A stretch of DNA of 64,000 bases from Botryosphaeria dothidea (lineage: Eukaryota; Ascomycota; Dothideomycetes; Botryosphaeriales; Botryosphaeriaceae): NCBI GenBank assembly GCA_011503125.2, contig WWBZ02000002.1, positions 1,550,001 through 1,614,000 on the forward strand, written 5' to 3'. The notes beneath the pieces are model-generated. The model was not told where the DNA came from. It saw nothing but the letters and a program-made list of their open reading frames with translations, and made no database searches. Position 1 is the first letter of the stretch, and each line of letters begins with the position of its first letter. Of this stretch, positions 11,207-22,535 are shown in pieces. The translations under genes and the position numbers were made by a program.

Positions 11207-12102
11207 GGCGTGAGGGGTGCAGGGCGACTGCGGGTATCACTGAGGGAGGAGAGAAAGGCCGAGGATAGAGGAGGAGTGGTGTTGTGGAGGCGGATTGCAA
11301 TGAGCGGCTAGGCAGCTGGACGTTGTGCCAGGCGCAGCAGTCATCAGCAGCGCAGCGCCCCAAAAAAGGCCGCGATCCCGGCTGCGCGCGGAGCGGCTTG
11401 GGCTGCCGACATAGCCATGGCGCCGCGCGACGGCGACCATCATCGTCGTCATCGTCATCGCCAACCAACACTCCTCTGCCTGGCCACAAACAAAGCCGTG
11501 CGCGGGTGTTTGCCTCCCCCGCCAAACGACGCGTCAAACAGCCGCTGCAGCGCGAGGATGAGGCTTGCAAAAATGTTTCCGCCCGCCTGGGCAGCGTTGC
11601 GTATGTGGCGCGACCTTCAGCTCGTTCCCTTAGCCGACCGACACCTGAGGCGCAGCACCTGAACCCAAGCAACCCGACTAATTAGCTTCCTCGTAACAAC
11701 CAACATAGTTCGCATTAGCCTTAGGCATGGCACCGCGTTCATTCCGCGCATCTCGTGGACTGTTCAGCGCGCCTCGCCGTCGCCTTCCAGCCAGATGAGG
11801 CTGGTCTCCTACCCCACATACATTGCGTGTGCGGGGAAACATGGCGGCATCGGATGTTCCTGATATATCTGGCTCCGACTTCTTCTGCCGGCATAGATCT
11901 GCTCGGAGGTGCGGGAATCTCGCAGAAGTCTGCTCCGCGGTGGTGCTCACAGTGTTTCAAGACTATCTATTGTGAACCCTAAGCTCTCCTACCTCGCTTT
12001 CAGTCAAAATCAGCGTCTCTTCTTGTCCATCGTCGTTTTCATCTATTCCTCAAGCATCTCTGCACGCCAAGTCTGCATCACACCTTTTCTCAGACCTCCA
12101 CC
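11207..12102. other. Divergent intergenic region, SH3 protein and SDR
   Basis: About 0.9 kb separates the minus-strand Ysc84-type gene from the plus-strand SDR at 12103. The part near 11330-11650 is GC-rich with a CATCATCGTCGTCATCGTC stretch near 11439-11457. The 150 bases before 12103 are pyrimidine-rich, typical of fungal promoters and 5' leaders. No gene is supported. Confidence 0.55.
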
Positions 12103-13044
12103 ATGAACAATCCCGTCGCCATTGTAACTGGCGCCTCGTCCGGAATTGGTCTGGCGCTGACCCAGCACCTCCTTGCCAAAGGCTGGGACGTCGTCCTGCT
12201 CGACCTCAATCCTCCACCCTCCAGTGCATCCCTCCCCTCAGACCGCACCCTCTTCATCCGCACCGACGTCTCCGCCTGGCCCAGCCAGTCCGCCGCCTTC
12301 GCCCAAGCCCACGCCTGGCGCAACCGCCTCGACGCCGCCGCCCTCAACGCCGGCATCGACGACCGCGACTGCATCTTCCGCGCCCTCCGCCCACCCACGC
12401 CCTCCTCGCCTCCCCCGACCGAGCCCAACGGCGCCACCTTCGCCGTCAACCTGCTCGGCGTGTACCACGGCATCAAGCTCTTCGCGCACTACGCCTCCAT
12501 GCGCACGCCCAGCAAGCCGGCTCCCGGCGGCGCCATCGTCGTGACCGCGTCCGCCGCCGGCCTCTACCCCCTGCCAGCCGTCCCGCAGTACACAGCCACC
12601 AAGCACGCGCTGATTGGCCTGGTCCGCGCGATCGCACCGCAGGCGGCCGAGCAACGCTTCGCCGTCAGCGCCGTCTGCCCGGACATGGTGCCGACGGGGC
12701 TGGCGCCGCCGGGGCTGATGGAGAGCTATCCGGACGCCGCCAAGACGCCCATGACGACCATGATGCGGGCGTACGACGAGCTGCTGGGCTTGGACGGAGG
12801 GGACGGGAAGACGTTGAAGCCGCGGAACGGCGCCGTGGTCGAGGTGGTGGGCGCGGACGTGCTGTACAGGGAAGCGCCGGTGCCGAACAGGAAGCAGGCG
12901 GCTGTGGGGCCGGAGGTTGCGGCGCTGTGGGATCGAGTTTATCGGGAGAGGAATGTGGCGTTTGCGAGGAGGGCGGAAGAGGAGGCCAGGAAGAAGATGG
13001 CGAAGGCAGCGGGGAGTGCCGGCGGGAGAGATAGTAAGTTGTGA
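12103..13044 (+). CDS. Short-chain dehydrogenase/reductase (classical SDR)
   Basis: NAD(P)-dependent oxidoreductase of unknown substrate, single exon, 313 residues. Seen: Rossmann motif TGASSGIG at residues 9-16, acidic residue after beta-2 (VVLLDLN, Asp34, which favours NAD over NADP), NAG at 82-84, catalytic Ser about 150 (VVTASAAG), and Tyr163/Lys167 in YTATK. The catalytic set is complete. The C-terminal 60 residues are charged and rich in Arg, Glu and Ala (YRERNVAFARRAEEEARKKM), beyond the usual 250-residue SDR core, so a short extra helix is likely. It resembles 15-hydroxyprostaglandin dehydrogenase-like fungal SDRs. No neighbouring pathway genes clarify its role. Confidence 0.88.
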   Translation: MNNPVAIVTGASSGIGLALTQHLLAKGWDVVLLDLNPPPSSASLPSDRTLFIRTDVSAWPSQSAAFAQAHAWRNRLDAAALNAGIDDRDCIFRALRPPTPSSPPPTEPNGATFAVNLLGVYHGIKLFAHYASMRTPSKPAPGGAIVVTASAAGLYPLPAVPQYTATKHALIGLVRAIAPQAAEQRFAVSAVCPDMVPTGLAPPGLMESYPDAAKTPMTTMMRAYDELLGLDGGDGKTLKPRNGAVVEVVGADVLYREAPVPNRKQAAVGPEVAALWDRVYRERNVAFARRAEEEARKKMAKAAGSAGGRDSKL

Positions 13045-14299
13045 ACGAGACGGGCTCTATTCGGGGAAACTATGGGATAGTGGGCGGGAACGAAAGACAT
13101 GGAGGGGTTCAAGCGGGCGGATAAACGGTGCTAGTAGTGGCGGGAGAAAGCAGTGAGCAGTGGGGGGAGTGAGAACGCGAGCACGTGCTCTGCCAAGAAG
13201 GATGGCAAACGCCAGGAGAGAGATAGAGGGGCAGGAACGGCTGGCCAGTGCTTGCTGTGGCAAGGCTGCGAGGCACGCTCCAGGCGGCGGAAAGCGGGAG
13301 AATGGCGGCGGTGGCGGCGGAGCGGCAAGGCGGGAAGTTGACGCTCGGGGCAAGATCGTGAGGTGGAGACCAAGGTTCATCCCGCAGCCACGGGATTGCT
13401 GGGAAATGGGGGACGGCGGGAGCCAGAGGGTGGGACCCACCCACACACACCTGGTCACAGATCTGAGAAAACTCACGATAACGTTACGGCCAAAACGACG
13501 ATCACTTTCCGCGCCTCACTCCCGGGTCTTTTCGGAGGACACGATCCAACCCAAATGAAAGGACTGGACGGCCAATTGCGGTATAGCCTCGATGATACAA
13601 TGTACGACTCAAGATCTATCTATAAACGTCATCTTTTGTCTTGCCAGTTGTTGGCACGAGCTTTTTGACGCCAAACCTCAGAAATGAAATTTTGGACGTG
13701 AGCCGATTTGGACGGCATGGAGTCAACTTCATACGACACTTCAAAAAGAAGCAACACTCATGACGAAGAACATATTCCGCTTACCCTGACCAAATGTCTG
13801 AAGGTTGTGTGATGCGCGAGAATTCATCGCAAAAGGCAAGTGGAGGTAAAAATGAAGGTTGAAAAACTTTTGATTCCAAGATCTCTCCGGTCGCTCCCTG
13901 ATTAGAAGGACCACCCATTGGTCCAGACAGTGCGAGAACACCTGTAACTAGTCCCGAGAAGAAACCGACTTCTAAACCCATGTCTATACTGAATCAATCG
14001 ACCGAGTATGGATTTCAATGCCCACCGTTTGCTGTTTGAACCAAATAACATAAAAAGGAATAACGCCAACGCTTGCGAAATGCCTGTAAGTCCTTCCCCA
14101 TTGTCTCGGAAGTCTCATCTATCCCGTTCAAAATCCCCAATTGCATGCTAAGTAACCCAGGAGAAACATAATCAAACCCTCAGGTAACGACATTGCAAGA
14201 AAAAAGACCTAGCCACAGAAAGCCGCGACAAAAACTCAACTTTATCAGGGTATCAAGCAATAGTGGAAGGTTTGCCATGACAAAACAGCTTCACTACGC
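13045..14299. other. Intergenic between convergent SDR genes
   Basis: About 1.25 kb between the 3' ends of the plus-strand SDR (12103) and the minus-strand SDR (14300). The first 300 bases are purine-rich on the plus strand. No coding signal or recognisable repeat was found. Confidence 0.55.
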
Positions 14300-15412
14300 T
14301 TACCACAGCGTGTAACCGCCGTCGATGATGCAGTTGGAGCCGGTCATGAAAGCAGAAGCAGGGGAGGCGAGGTAGACGGCCAGGTTGTTGAGGTCATCGA
14401 CAGCACCGAGGCGCTTCTGGGGAGTGTTCTCGACCCAGATCTTCTTCTGGGCGTCGAGGGCGGGGACACGGTTGAGGGCGGTGTCCATGTAGCCGGGGGA
14501 GATAGAGTTGACGCGAATGCCGTGACGGGCCCACTCGGTGGCGAGCGACTTGGTGAGCTGGATGACACCGGCCTTGGAGGCGTTGTAGCAGGACTGCTCC
14601 TGGGGGTAGTTGACGATGGAGCCAGACATGGAGGCAACGAAGATGATGCTGCCGCCGTTCTTGGCCGCGATCATCTGCTTGCCAACAGCCTGGGCAACCA
14701 GGAAGGAACCAGTCAGGTTGATGTCAATAAGACGGCGGAACATCTCAGTGTCGTAGGTTTCGGCCTTGATGTTGGAGTCGGCAATACCGGCAGCGTTCAG
14801 GAGAACGTCAATGGAACCGAAGTGGTCGACGATGTCGGTGACGGCCTGGTTGATAGCACCGCCATCACGGACATCGACCTGATAGAAGCGGACATCGACG
14901 CCGGTCTGCTCAGAGAGCTCGCGGGCAGCCTCCTCTCCGAGCTGCTTCTGGACATCCATGATAGCGATACCACGGACGCCGACCTCAGACAGAGCCTGGG
15001 CCATGTTGAAACCGAGACCACGGCCGCCACTGCGAAGTTGTTAGACTCGAGTCAATCAATCGAGAGGATTGAGGTGAGCTTACCCAGTGACGACGGCAAC
15101 CTTGCCGGGGAGGGTGAACTTGGCCATGGTGGGGTTCAGCTGGTCGAGAACGCTGGGCTTGAGCGGGACGGCGGGCTTCTTCTCGTCGGCGCCGGGGGGA
15201 GCGACGGGGCCGGTGTTCTGCTGATCGACAGGAATCTCAACCTCTTGCCTCACACCGTCCTTGTAGGTGACGGTAAGAACCTTGCCAGCTCTGATCTCCT
15301 CAGCATTCTGCTGCTGCTGGACGGTCTTGAAGGTGCGCACGCTCTGGGCGGCAGGGGCGATGACGCGCTTGGAGGCGACGCGAGAAGCGTTCAGGACCTG
15401 GCGGGAAAGCAT
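14300..15412 (-). CDS. Mitochondrially targeted SDR, D-arabinitol dehydrogenase-like
   Basis: NAD(P)-dependent SDR of the group containing D-arabinitol 2-dehydrogenase and related polyol/ketose reductases. Exons 15412-15084 and 15029-14300 give 352 residues. Seen: an Arg/Ser/Ala-rich amphipathic N terminus (MLSRQVLNASRVASKRVIAP) typical of a mitochondrial presequence, a linker, then TGGGRGLG at about 108-115 formed across the intron, NAAG at about 198-201, Ser about 243 (VASMSGS), Tyr about 258 and Lys about 262 in YNASK, RVNSISPGYMDTALN, and the usual C-terminal end GSNCIIDGGYTLW. All catalytic residues are present. The 100-residue N-terminal extension is longer than a simple presequence and includes a Gln run. 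Exact polyol substrate uncertain. Confidence 0.88.
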
Positions 15413-18400
15413 TTTTGAAGATGTGTAGAGTGATAAAATAGGTGTCGAAGCTGTCGAGGAAATTGTAGGATAAGGTTGGTCGGAGGTCGAAGAGTCGAAG
15501 AGGAGGAAGACTATTTAAGGGTCGAAGAGTGAGCTCGGAGTTGGCTGGAAGGAAGGCCGTGGGTCCAGCTGGGTCGCAGGATGCAGAGAGAGGCTCGAAC
15601 GGAGGAGGGTGGCTAAGGGGTATCGGAAGGTGCGCAGGTCTACCTCTATGAAAATGCGAATGCGACCGGGCAAGAAAGGCGCAAAAGACAGGAAGCTGTG
15701 GGAGGAAGTACGGTGACGGGAGAAGAGGGCAACGGCGAGGCAGGCTTTTATTTGCGCTGGGCAGGCTTTGATTATTCAGTCTGGACAGCCATCGGTGCTT
15801 CGGTGTCGCGGCTGGCGGCTTCACGCCTTCGCACACCATCCGCCCAAGCTCCCTCTTAGGGCTCCACTGTTTCTACTTTTCGCGAGAGTCAGTGCTCCCT
15901 GCAGGGTTTGGCGATCCGTGCAAGAAGGGCCGGCGGACGCCAGATTGGAGCGGTGCTAAGGGAGATCCGCCCTGGCCAAGCGTGACCGGCGAGACGAGCT
16001 ACCGCATGGAAGCTTCAGAATCTTCTCCCGCGCGCGCTAGGGCGCCTGGCCCGCGGTCGGCCTGAAGTACGAGCTGACGGTGGCGGCGCGGCTGATGGTG
16101 TTGCTGGCGGAGCTGTCCCTGTCTGTCTCTCGCCCCTCGGCGGCCTGCAGCGGATGTCCGCGAGCAGCGAGCACCCAGTCTTTGGCGTCATCTCCCCACG
16201 GTCCCACCACTGCCAGGTCCACCGCGCCCACCAGCGCCGCTCTGCCCTACGGCGCCGCCGACACTGGGTTGGAATGCGCAGCGGCAGCTGGGGCGACATG
16301 GAGCTGGGCGGAGACACGCACACAAGAAGCCCGTCACTGCCTGGCACTGCCGGTCGCAGAGCTCCGGTACTCGGCCCCTGCCGCACTCCTTCCTTCCACT
16401 TCCTCACACGCGCACACACTCTACGGGCGTAGGCGCCATCCCCACGGCCTCCCGCCCGCGCACCACGCAGCTCACCGACTTCGCTGACCCCCGGGGCGCC
16501 TATTGCAGCGGGCGGGCGTTATCAGGGCGCGGCGTGACGGCATGCATATCCGCTGCACATCTTAAACGGCCGGTGCTGGGGGTTGCAGAATGTCGGTCGG
16601 CATCTCACCAGCCATTGTACCATGTTCGTCCCATGTACCTTGGGAAGTACCCACCCAGGCCCAGCCAGGAGCAGCCTGTTTCGGGCAAGCCAGGCAGGCC
16701 GCGAAGCCGCCTCGCGTGGGAGGCTTGCCGAGAGCGCAGCCGTTGGCAACACCGACCCAAGGGACTCCTCATCATCAGCACCAAATCCTTCGAGTGGCGT
16801 CCGGCGATAAGCACCCCGGCAGGCACCCACCCCTGCACCCCTGGCTGCAGCCCGGAGAACAAGCGAGTGGCAGTCCCTTCGGCGATCATCGAGCTCCAGC
16901 AAAACGCTTACTCCAACCTTCGACCGATGCACCTGCGAGCTTCATATTCTTCCCTGCCGCCGCTCCATAAAAACCCATCTGCCAGCGGCATAGGCGGCCG
17001 CTAGCTACTCAGTCGCTCTCAGAAAGTCCGCAAATTCCGGCGTGAAATTCTGTGCAGAATTCTCATGCAGTGGGCCCGCCAGCGCCGCCAAATTTTGATG
17101 CTGCGAAATCCCAGCCTGCGAGCCTGCGAGCCTGCGAGCCTGCGCCCAAGAGGCGGGCGCGGCTAATTGCTGCCTTACACGCACCGACAGCTCCCCTGAG
17201 CCAGGTACATGCTGGGCACGTGGGCGCAAAAGCGAGAGATTGTGGCCCTGCTCGTTGATGCGAAACTCGGCCTGAAGCCACCAGCGCCAGTGCCGCGGAT
17301 GCCAAATTCTAGAGTGCCAAGCGCCAGCGGAGAGTCCCTTGCGCCCACGTTCCGCGCCCGCGCAGCAAATCTCCAGCCGTCGCTAGACACCCGCCACAGC
17401 GCGCTACTCCTATACGTTGTCGGCGAGGGCGACAGGCCAGCAGACCCGGTCCCGCGACGCTGGACTGCAGCTGCGCACGGCCTTCCGCGGGCCGCGCAGC
17501 TGTTTAGGCTCTCGTGTGGCATGCCTGTCGTTTGATACGCACAATAATGTACCTGCCGCAGGCCCCGCGGTCATGTGGCCGGGCGGAAAGGGGCAGGGTT
17601 GGTGTTGAGGAACAGCTGTCGAGTACCATTTTCCGGGCGGGAGGCTCTGCTGGCAGCCCTGGTCGGCATCCGCGCTTCCCCGGTTTCAGCTTCCGCTCCG
17701 GGCGCTGCTATTTATTGACAATAAATGCGCGGAAGGCGGCCGTGTGGGGGTGGACGCACGCGGCGGGAGCAATCATGGAGAGACTCCCGCGCTCCGGATT
17801 TCCTTCCTCGAAGGCTCGTAGGTGTCGCGCGGTCTCGCATGCGGCACGGTGGCGGACATCGCGACAGACGGCGACCCTTGCGTCCAGCTGGTGTTGACTA
17901 ACAGCGACTGCTCCAGCCCTTCGAGCCTCCTTTTTTTTTTCCTCCTCAATGCTGCCCGCGTGGGTGAAGCTGCTCCCATCCCCAAGCTCCGCACGCGCCA
18001 CAGCACGATGCCTTGCAATCTACTCGAGCAAGTCAGCGACGCGTCTGCTGGTCACAAGGACACGGTCGACTCAGCCGCTGTGATGAGATGTGATTGCCTT
18101 TACGAGCACATCAGACTACCGCCCCAGAATCCACGTCCCTGGCGCTGCTCATCACCATCACGCATTATTCACATCCGCGACGTGCAGGTCGTTTTCCTGG
18201 CCCGCCCGCCACGCATGCCCACCGAGTCCGATCTCGCGACACTTGCTCATCTCATCTCGCGTATCCCTGGTCCCTGATTTCCCCCGGGAAAAGGCTATCC
18301 CACGGCCCAGGGCACCGGGATCCTCGTCACACTCTCCCCATGGCCGCCGCTGGGTGCATCCCTCCTCGTTGGCTCTCAAGCAACGTCGCCTCAACGCCAC

Positions 18401-19358
18401 CCGTTCCTGCTTCACGGCATCCACCCCACGTGAGTGACGTGGTCGCCAATGCGCCCACGCGGGATTACAGGCCTGTCCAGACCAGATCATCGTCTCAACA
18501 ACTGCCAGCAATTGAATGATCTGCGCCTGCGGCTCTGTCACCTGCCCATGAAGAAAAATCAGCAATGCGGTGTCCGATCTACGCGCAATAGTGCTGCACG
18601 CCCTATAGACCGGGAAAGGACGAAACGCATCCGATGTCGCCTCCAGCTCAGAGATGCCAGCGGGGATCAACTCCTGACGAAGCCTTGTCCAAGACACGAA
18701 CAGCGTGCAGCCCCGTTCATCCCAGCGACTGCTGGATATCATGACCGTGCTGCCATCTGTGGCCAGACTCTAAGACAGGTGCACTGAAAATCACAGCAGT
18801 GTGGAGTGACTGTCGTTTGCCTGTCCCGTGGGGAAGCGGCAACGTTTCTTTTCCCTTAACATTCTTTTCTTTTTGTCGACCCTATCTTTCGTTGTGCATA
18901 AGTTTCTCTTTCCGTGATAATCCCCATGTAACTGACACTCCTCTGCTGACCTGCCGTAGATTCTGCCGACCACGTGAAGTCACCTTCGTGGCTGTGCTGC
19001 TGCGGAAGGGCTCGTGAGCTAAATTTACAACACGAAGTACAGGCCACCACGCGCCAGAACGTTGTCTCGCCACACCCGAAATAAACATCATTTTAAGCTA
19101 TCGATTTCTCTGCAAACGCCACGGAAATGCACGAATTACCGGGACATATGGACCCTCGTGGCTAGAAAAAACATTGCGAACCAAGTTGTGCCCCTGAACT
19201 ATAAGCTTCGAGTCTAGTCCTTGAAAAAGAGCTCATAGGCTAGAGCCACGAGATACGGAGTTGCTTCTGTGCGGGCCTCTCGCGCGATGGATGCTGTACC
19301 TCTCCCGAAAGACATTATCTACGTCGAAGAACAATACATTGCGGCCAGCTGAAGATTT
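15413..19358. other. Long GC-rich stretch without a supported gene
   Basis: Almost 4 kb with many short overlapping open frames on both strands but none with a recognisable domain, consistent codon pattern or plausible exon chain. The first few hundred bases are the 5' flank of the SDR at 14300-15412. A (GCCTGCGA)n minisatellite lies at 17114-17144. It could hold a non-coding transcript, a fast-evolving small gene or regulatory DNA; I cannot tell. Confidence 0.5.
17114..17144. repeat. GCCTGCGA tandem repeat
   Basis: Nearly four perfect copies of the octamer GCCTGCGA (three full plus seven bases) in the gene-poor 15.4-19.3 kb region. Confidence 0.9.
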
Positions 19359-20011
19359 CTACTTCCTTCCCTCGATTGATAGCTCCACAACGTGCCCTGT
19401 AAGACTTGTGTTGCTCATCTCCACATAACCCGCATGCCGAGCCGCTGGTGTCCTGCCCGGCAAGAGTTGTCTTTGAAAAGCTCCGTTCCCGTATGCCGGA
19501 TTTGAAAGACCGCTTAGCTGCTTCTTCAGAGCCTTCTGCTTCTTCAACGACTACAACAACCCAGACAGGGTAGCCAAAAACACCGTCCCCAGAGACGCAC
19601 CCACAGTAGCCCCAGCAGTCGCTTCCTTCGACTCCGGGCATTTCCTCCTCCCTCTTCGCAGCACTCGAGCTCGCAGCACTCGCAGCAGTCGCCACCGCCG
19701 CCGCCGCCGCCGCCGCCGCAGAACTGACAGGAAACCCCACCTTCGCCTCTACCAGCAACGACGAGTTCCCACAGCAGTTCCCGCTCTTCGCGTTCTTCTG
19801 GCAGCACACAGTGCCTGTACCGCAAGTCGCCACGTTCCAGAACTGCACGCGCTCGCCGGGCGACCAGCCGCCTTCTTCCTCGGGCCAGGCCGGTGGTGTT
19901 GGTGAGGCCGCAGGCTGAGTGCATTTAATTCAAGGAGCAAGGCGTGTGCGTCATGGAGAGGTCGCCGTTCATGAAGTAGCATTGTCCTTGTTGGACGGAT
20001 GGCGAGGGCGT
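19359..20011 (-). pseudogene. Probable broken gene: cysteine-rich secreted/single-span membrane protein
   Basis: Pieces resembling a fungal family with a Cys-rich ectodomain, one transmembrane helix and a short tail occur in order but in three different frames. Frame one gives GQCYFMNGDLSMTHTPC, a TAA stop at 19925-19927, then MHSACG. A second frame gives VQFWNVATCGTGTVCC and SGNCCGNSS. A third gives a hydrophobic helix (ATVGASLGTVFLATLSGLL), a TAG stop at 19551-19553, then a basic tail (LKKQKALKKQ) ending at 19359. A GCC repeat lies where the second frame is lost. I found no intron set that joins the pieces. Both stops could arise by single C-to-T or G-to-A changes in the CpA/TpG context typical of RIP (inference). 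Unusual splicing or sequence error remain possible, and family assignment is tentative. Confidence 0.45.
19692..19722. repeat. GCC trinucleotide repeat
   Basis: A run of about nine CCG/GCC triplets lies inside the broken Cys-rich gene and encodes polyalanine or polyglycine depending on frame. Confidence 0.85.
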
Positions 20012-20963
20012 TTAAGAAGAAGACGCAGTAGAACATTTGGACTGCCGTTGGCAGCTTGTGGCAGGCGAGAATCATCATCGAAAAAATTGCACCAACAAGG
20101 CTGAGGAAAGGGAGAAGGTTGGACGCTCACATGGAGGAGACGTTCGTCAACTTATCACTCAATAACAATGCTGTAATATGGCTGCAGATCAGTTTCTGCG
20201 AAGCCAACATACACCAGAAGATGGTGACAGAGATCCTGCATTCATGAAGCCAAGCCCGAAGACCTGGGGTCTAAACCAGTGCCGTCGCTTCCAACACTTG
20301 ACCGTCATTGGTAGACAAGTCAACTGCTTACCCATATCAGCGCTCAGATCGGTTCACCTGCATCTTGCTAATACTTCAAGACCAGAGACGCATAGAATTG
20401 GTCCAGAGGTGAGCACATATTCTGAGATGCATGGCCAAGCATGTGTGTCTGGAGTTGCGCCCGGTCACAGTGCTGGTGACTCCCAAAGGCGTCTGCGCGC
20501 TAATGTAGATACAACCTCGTCTCGAGGTTGTCCAAACATCAGACGCAAGTATTGATGGGGGCTTGAAACATTCCCTCAGGGTATGATCGAACAGACGACC
20601 AGGAGAACAAGCGCTTGGGTGAGTGCTTCAGGTTTTCATGCATGTCGGCTTTTGCTATTTCAATCTTCCTATGAACGAACTTGTAGATGGCAAGGTTGCA
20701 GGCTTAAGCGCGTAGCCCCCAAAAAGTATGCTTGGCGCTTTTGAACCTAAGCTTTGATATTACGACGCTGCCGGAGTTACTTGCAAGTACTACTCGAAAC
20801 TGTATTAGATTTTGTATTCATTTTTGGTCTCATGTGGGCTGAGAAGAAATTTGGAGAGTCCAGTGATCGGAGACAGATCAAAACACCCCTTTGTCTTGAG
20901 CATTAACGTTCCATCAGCAACATCAAAATTAACTCTCTTCGGCAACATATTCCTCCCCTTACA
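20012..20963. other. Intergenic, no supported gene
   Basis: About 0.95 kb between the 5' end of the broken Cys-rich gene and the 3' end of the Zn2Cys6 gene. No family match and no clear repeat. Confidence 0.55.
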
Positions 20964-22535
20964 TTATATGACCACGCAGTCAACAGGTTGGTACTCCACC
21001 CTGTATATTCCAATCTGCTCCCTCGGCCACCTCAACCACCTCTCCCCCTCCACGCCCATCAGCCCATCGATCGTCGTGACCAAATGCCTCCCCCACCCAT
21101 TGACCCACCAATTCCCATTCTCCACCCAATGCAGCAGCACCGCAAAGAAGGCAAACACCGCTAGCGCGCCCTGCTCCCGCTCCGCCACGGCCACCAGAAA
21201 CGCCTCGTCGACCGTGCACACCCACCCGACGACCGCGCGCATCGCCACGGCGTCGCCCGCCACCTCGAACGTCTCGAACGTCGCCATCAGGCTCTCCGCG
21301 GCGTCGGCGCAGCGCCCGCGCCCGTCGGCCTCCAGCCACGCCCGCAGCGCCGCCAGCTCCGCCACCGCCACCGCCTCGCCGCTCTCGCCCGCCGCCTTCG
21401 CCGGCGGCGAGAAGCACGCGTGGGTGCCCCTGATGTTGCTGCTCAGCGCCATCCGCAGCGGCACGCCGATTTCGGCCATCAGGACGGCCTGCTCGCTGCC
21501 CTGGTCGACGATGCGCTTGACGGCGCGGGACAGCTGCAGCCACGGCGCGATCGTCGAGCTCGTGCTGTCGACGAAGAGCAGGGCATCTGGGTCCCGCGGC
21601 GCCGCGAAGGCGGTGAGCATGGTGATGACGGCGCAGATGTAGAGCGGGGCGCTGGTGGCTGCCGATGGTGCTGGTGGCGTGCTGGTGTTGGTGGGGAGGA
21701 GGTGGTTGGCGGTGCGCAGGGCGAGGGCGTGTTGGGTGTGGGCGCGGGAGATTTGGAGTTGGGCCAGGTGGTGGAGTTCTGACGGTGAGGAGGGTTGGGG
21801 GATTGCGAATGCGGATGGTGGGGGCAGTGGGGAGGAGGGAGGGGCGAGGAGTGTGTGCGCGATGTGCATCCCGGAGAGGGCGAGGAGGGCGCGCATGACG
21901 AAGGGGTGGGAGAAGGCCAGGTGCGGGACGTCGATGCGCCACCATGTTCGCAGCTCCGGAGCGGTGCTCAGGGTTGCGGCCGTGTTGATGGTGAAGTGGT
22001 GGAGCAGCTCGAGGTCGGTCATGTGGAGTTTGAAGTCGGGGTCGTCAGGAGACATGGCTCTCTCCTCCAGCTCTGCGAAAGACGGCAAGGGCTGTTGATT
22101 GCGCCATTGACTGTCGTCGATATGGTGACCTTGAGGCGTTCCTGGTAATGTTCCGGGGCTTGGCAGCGTAGAGTTGAGCAGAGTGGTGGTGTTTGGTGTT
22201 GTGCCGGGGGATAGCGAGCTTGAGGGATCGGGGTGGCCCGTTGCGAAGTCGCAAACGATAGAGTGCTTGGTGCATTGCCAACACTGCGGCTTCGACTCGT
22301 CACACTGGCTTGAGTCAGGAGACGTCTCCAAAAGGATCTTTCCTTGGCAGTGTTCCAAAAGGGAAATATGCAGTCGTAGAGAGACCACGAGCTCGGGCTA
22401 CTTTCCCTGGGACAGCAGCGGAGAGAGCAGCGGAAAACCTACCTTTATCTTTCGGCCCTTACAATTCTTACAGCCGTTCCTCGACTTCCGGTGCGTCCGA
22501 CGGGATCGGTATGGGTCAAGTGGGCTTTGAGCCAT
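20964..22535 (-). CDS. Zn2Cys6 (C6) fungal transcription factor
   Basis: Sequence-specific nuclear regulator. Exons 22535-22443 and 22304-20964 give 477 residues. The 138-base intron splits the zinc cluster. Once joined, the N terminus reads NGCKNCKGRKIK followed by CDESKPQCWQCTKHSIVC, giving the six cysteines (22, 25, 32, 39, 42, 49) of a binuclear zinc cluster preceded by a basic patch. The rest is a Ser/Pro/Thr-rich linker and a helical fungal-type regulatory region (LELLHHFTINTAATLS, HPFVMRALLALSGMHIAH), as in many fungal C6 factors of about 450-500 residues. The start at 22535 is the only Met giving the cluster at the N terminus. No pathway genes flank it that would suggest targets. Confidence 0.88.

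Noticed and set aside
12103..15412. The two SDR genes as a secondary-metabolite cluster
   Set aside because: They are convergent, only distantly related, one is mitochondrial, and no synthase, transporter or regulator lies beside them.
16534..17004. 156-codon ORF in the gene-poor region
   Set aside because: Several overlapping frames of similar length on both strands and no family signature; indistinguishable from chance.
20980..21945. Overlapping 321-codon frame inside the Zn2Cys6 gene
   Set aside because: Arg/Pro-rich shadow frame with no domain; the overlapping frame continues the zinc-cluster protein.
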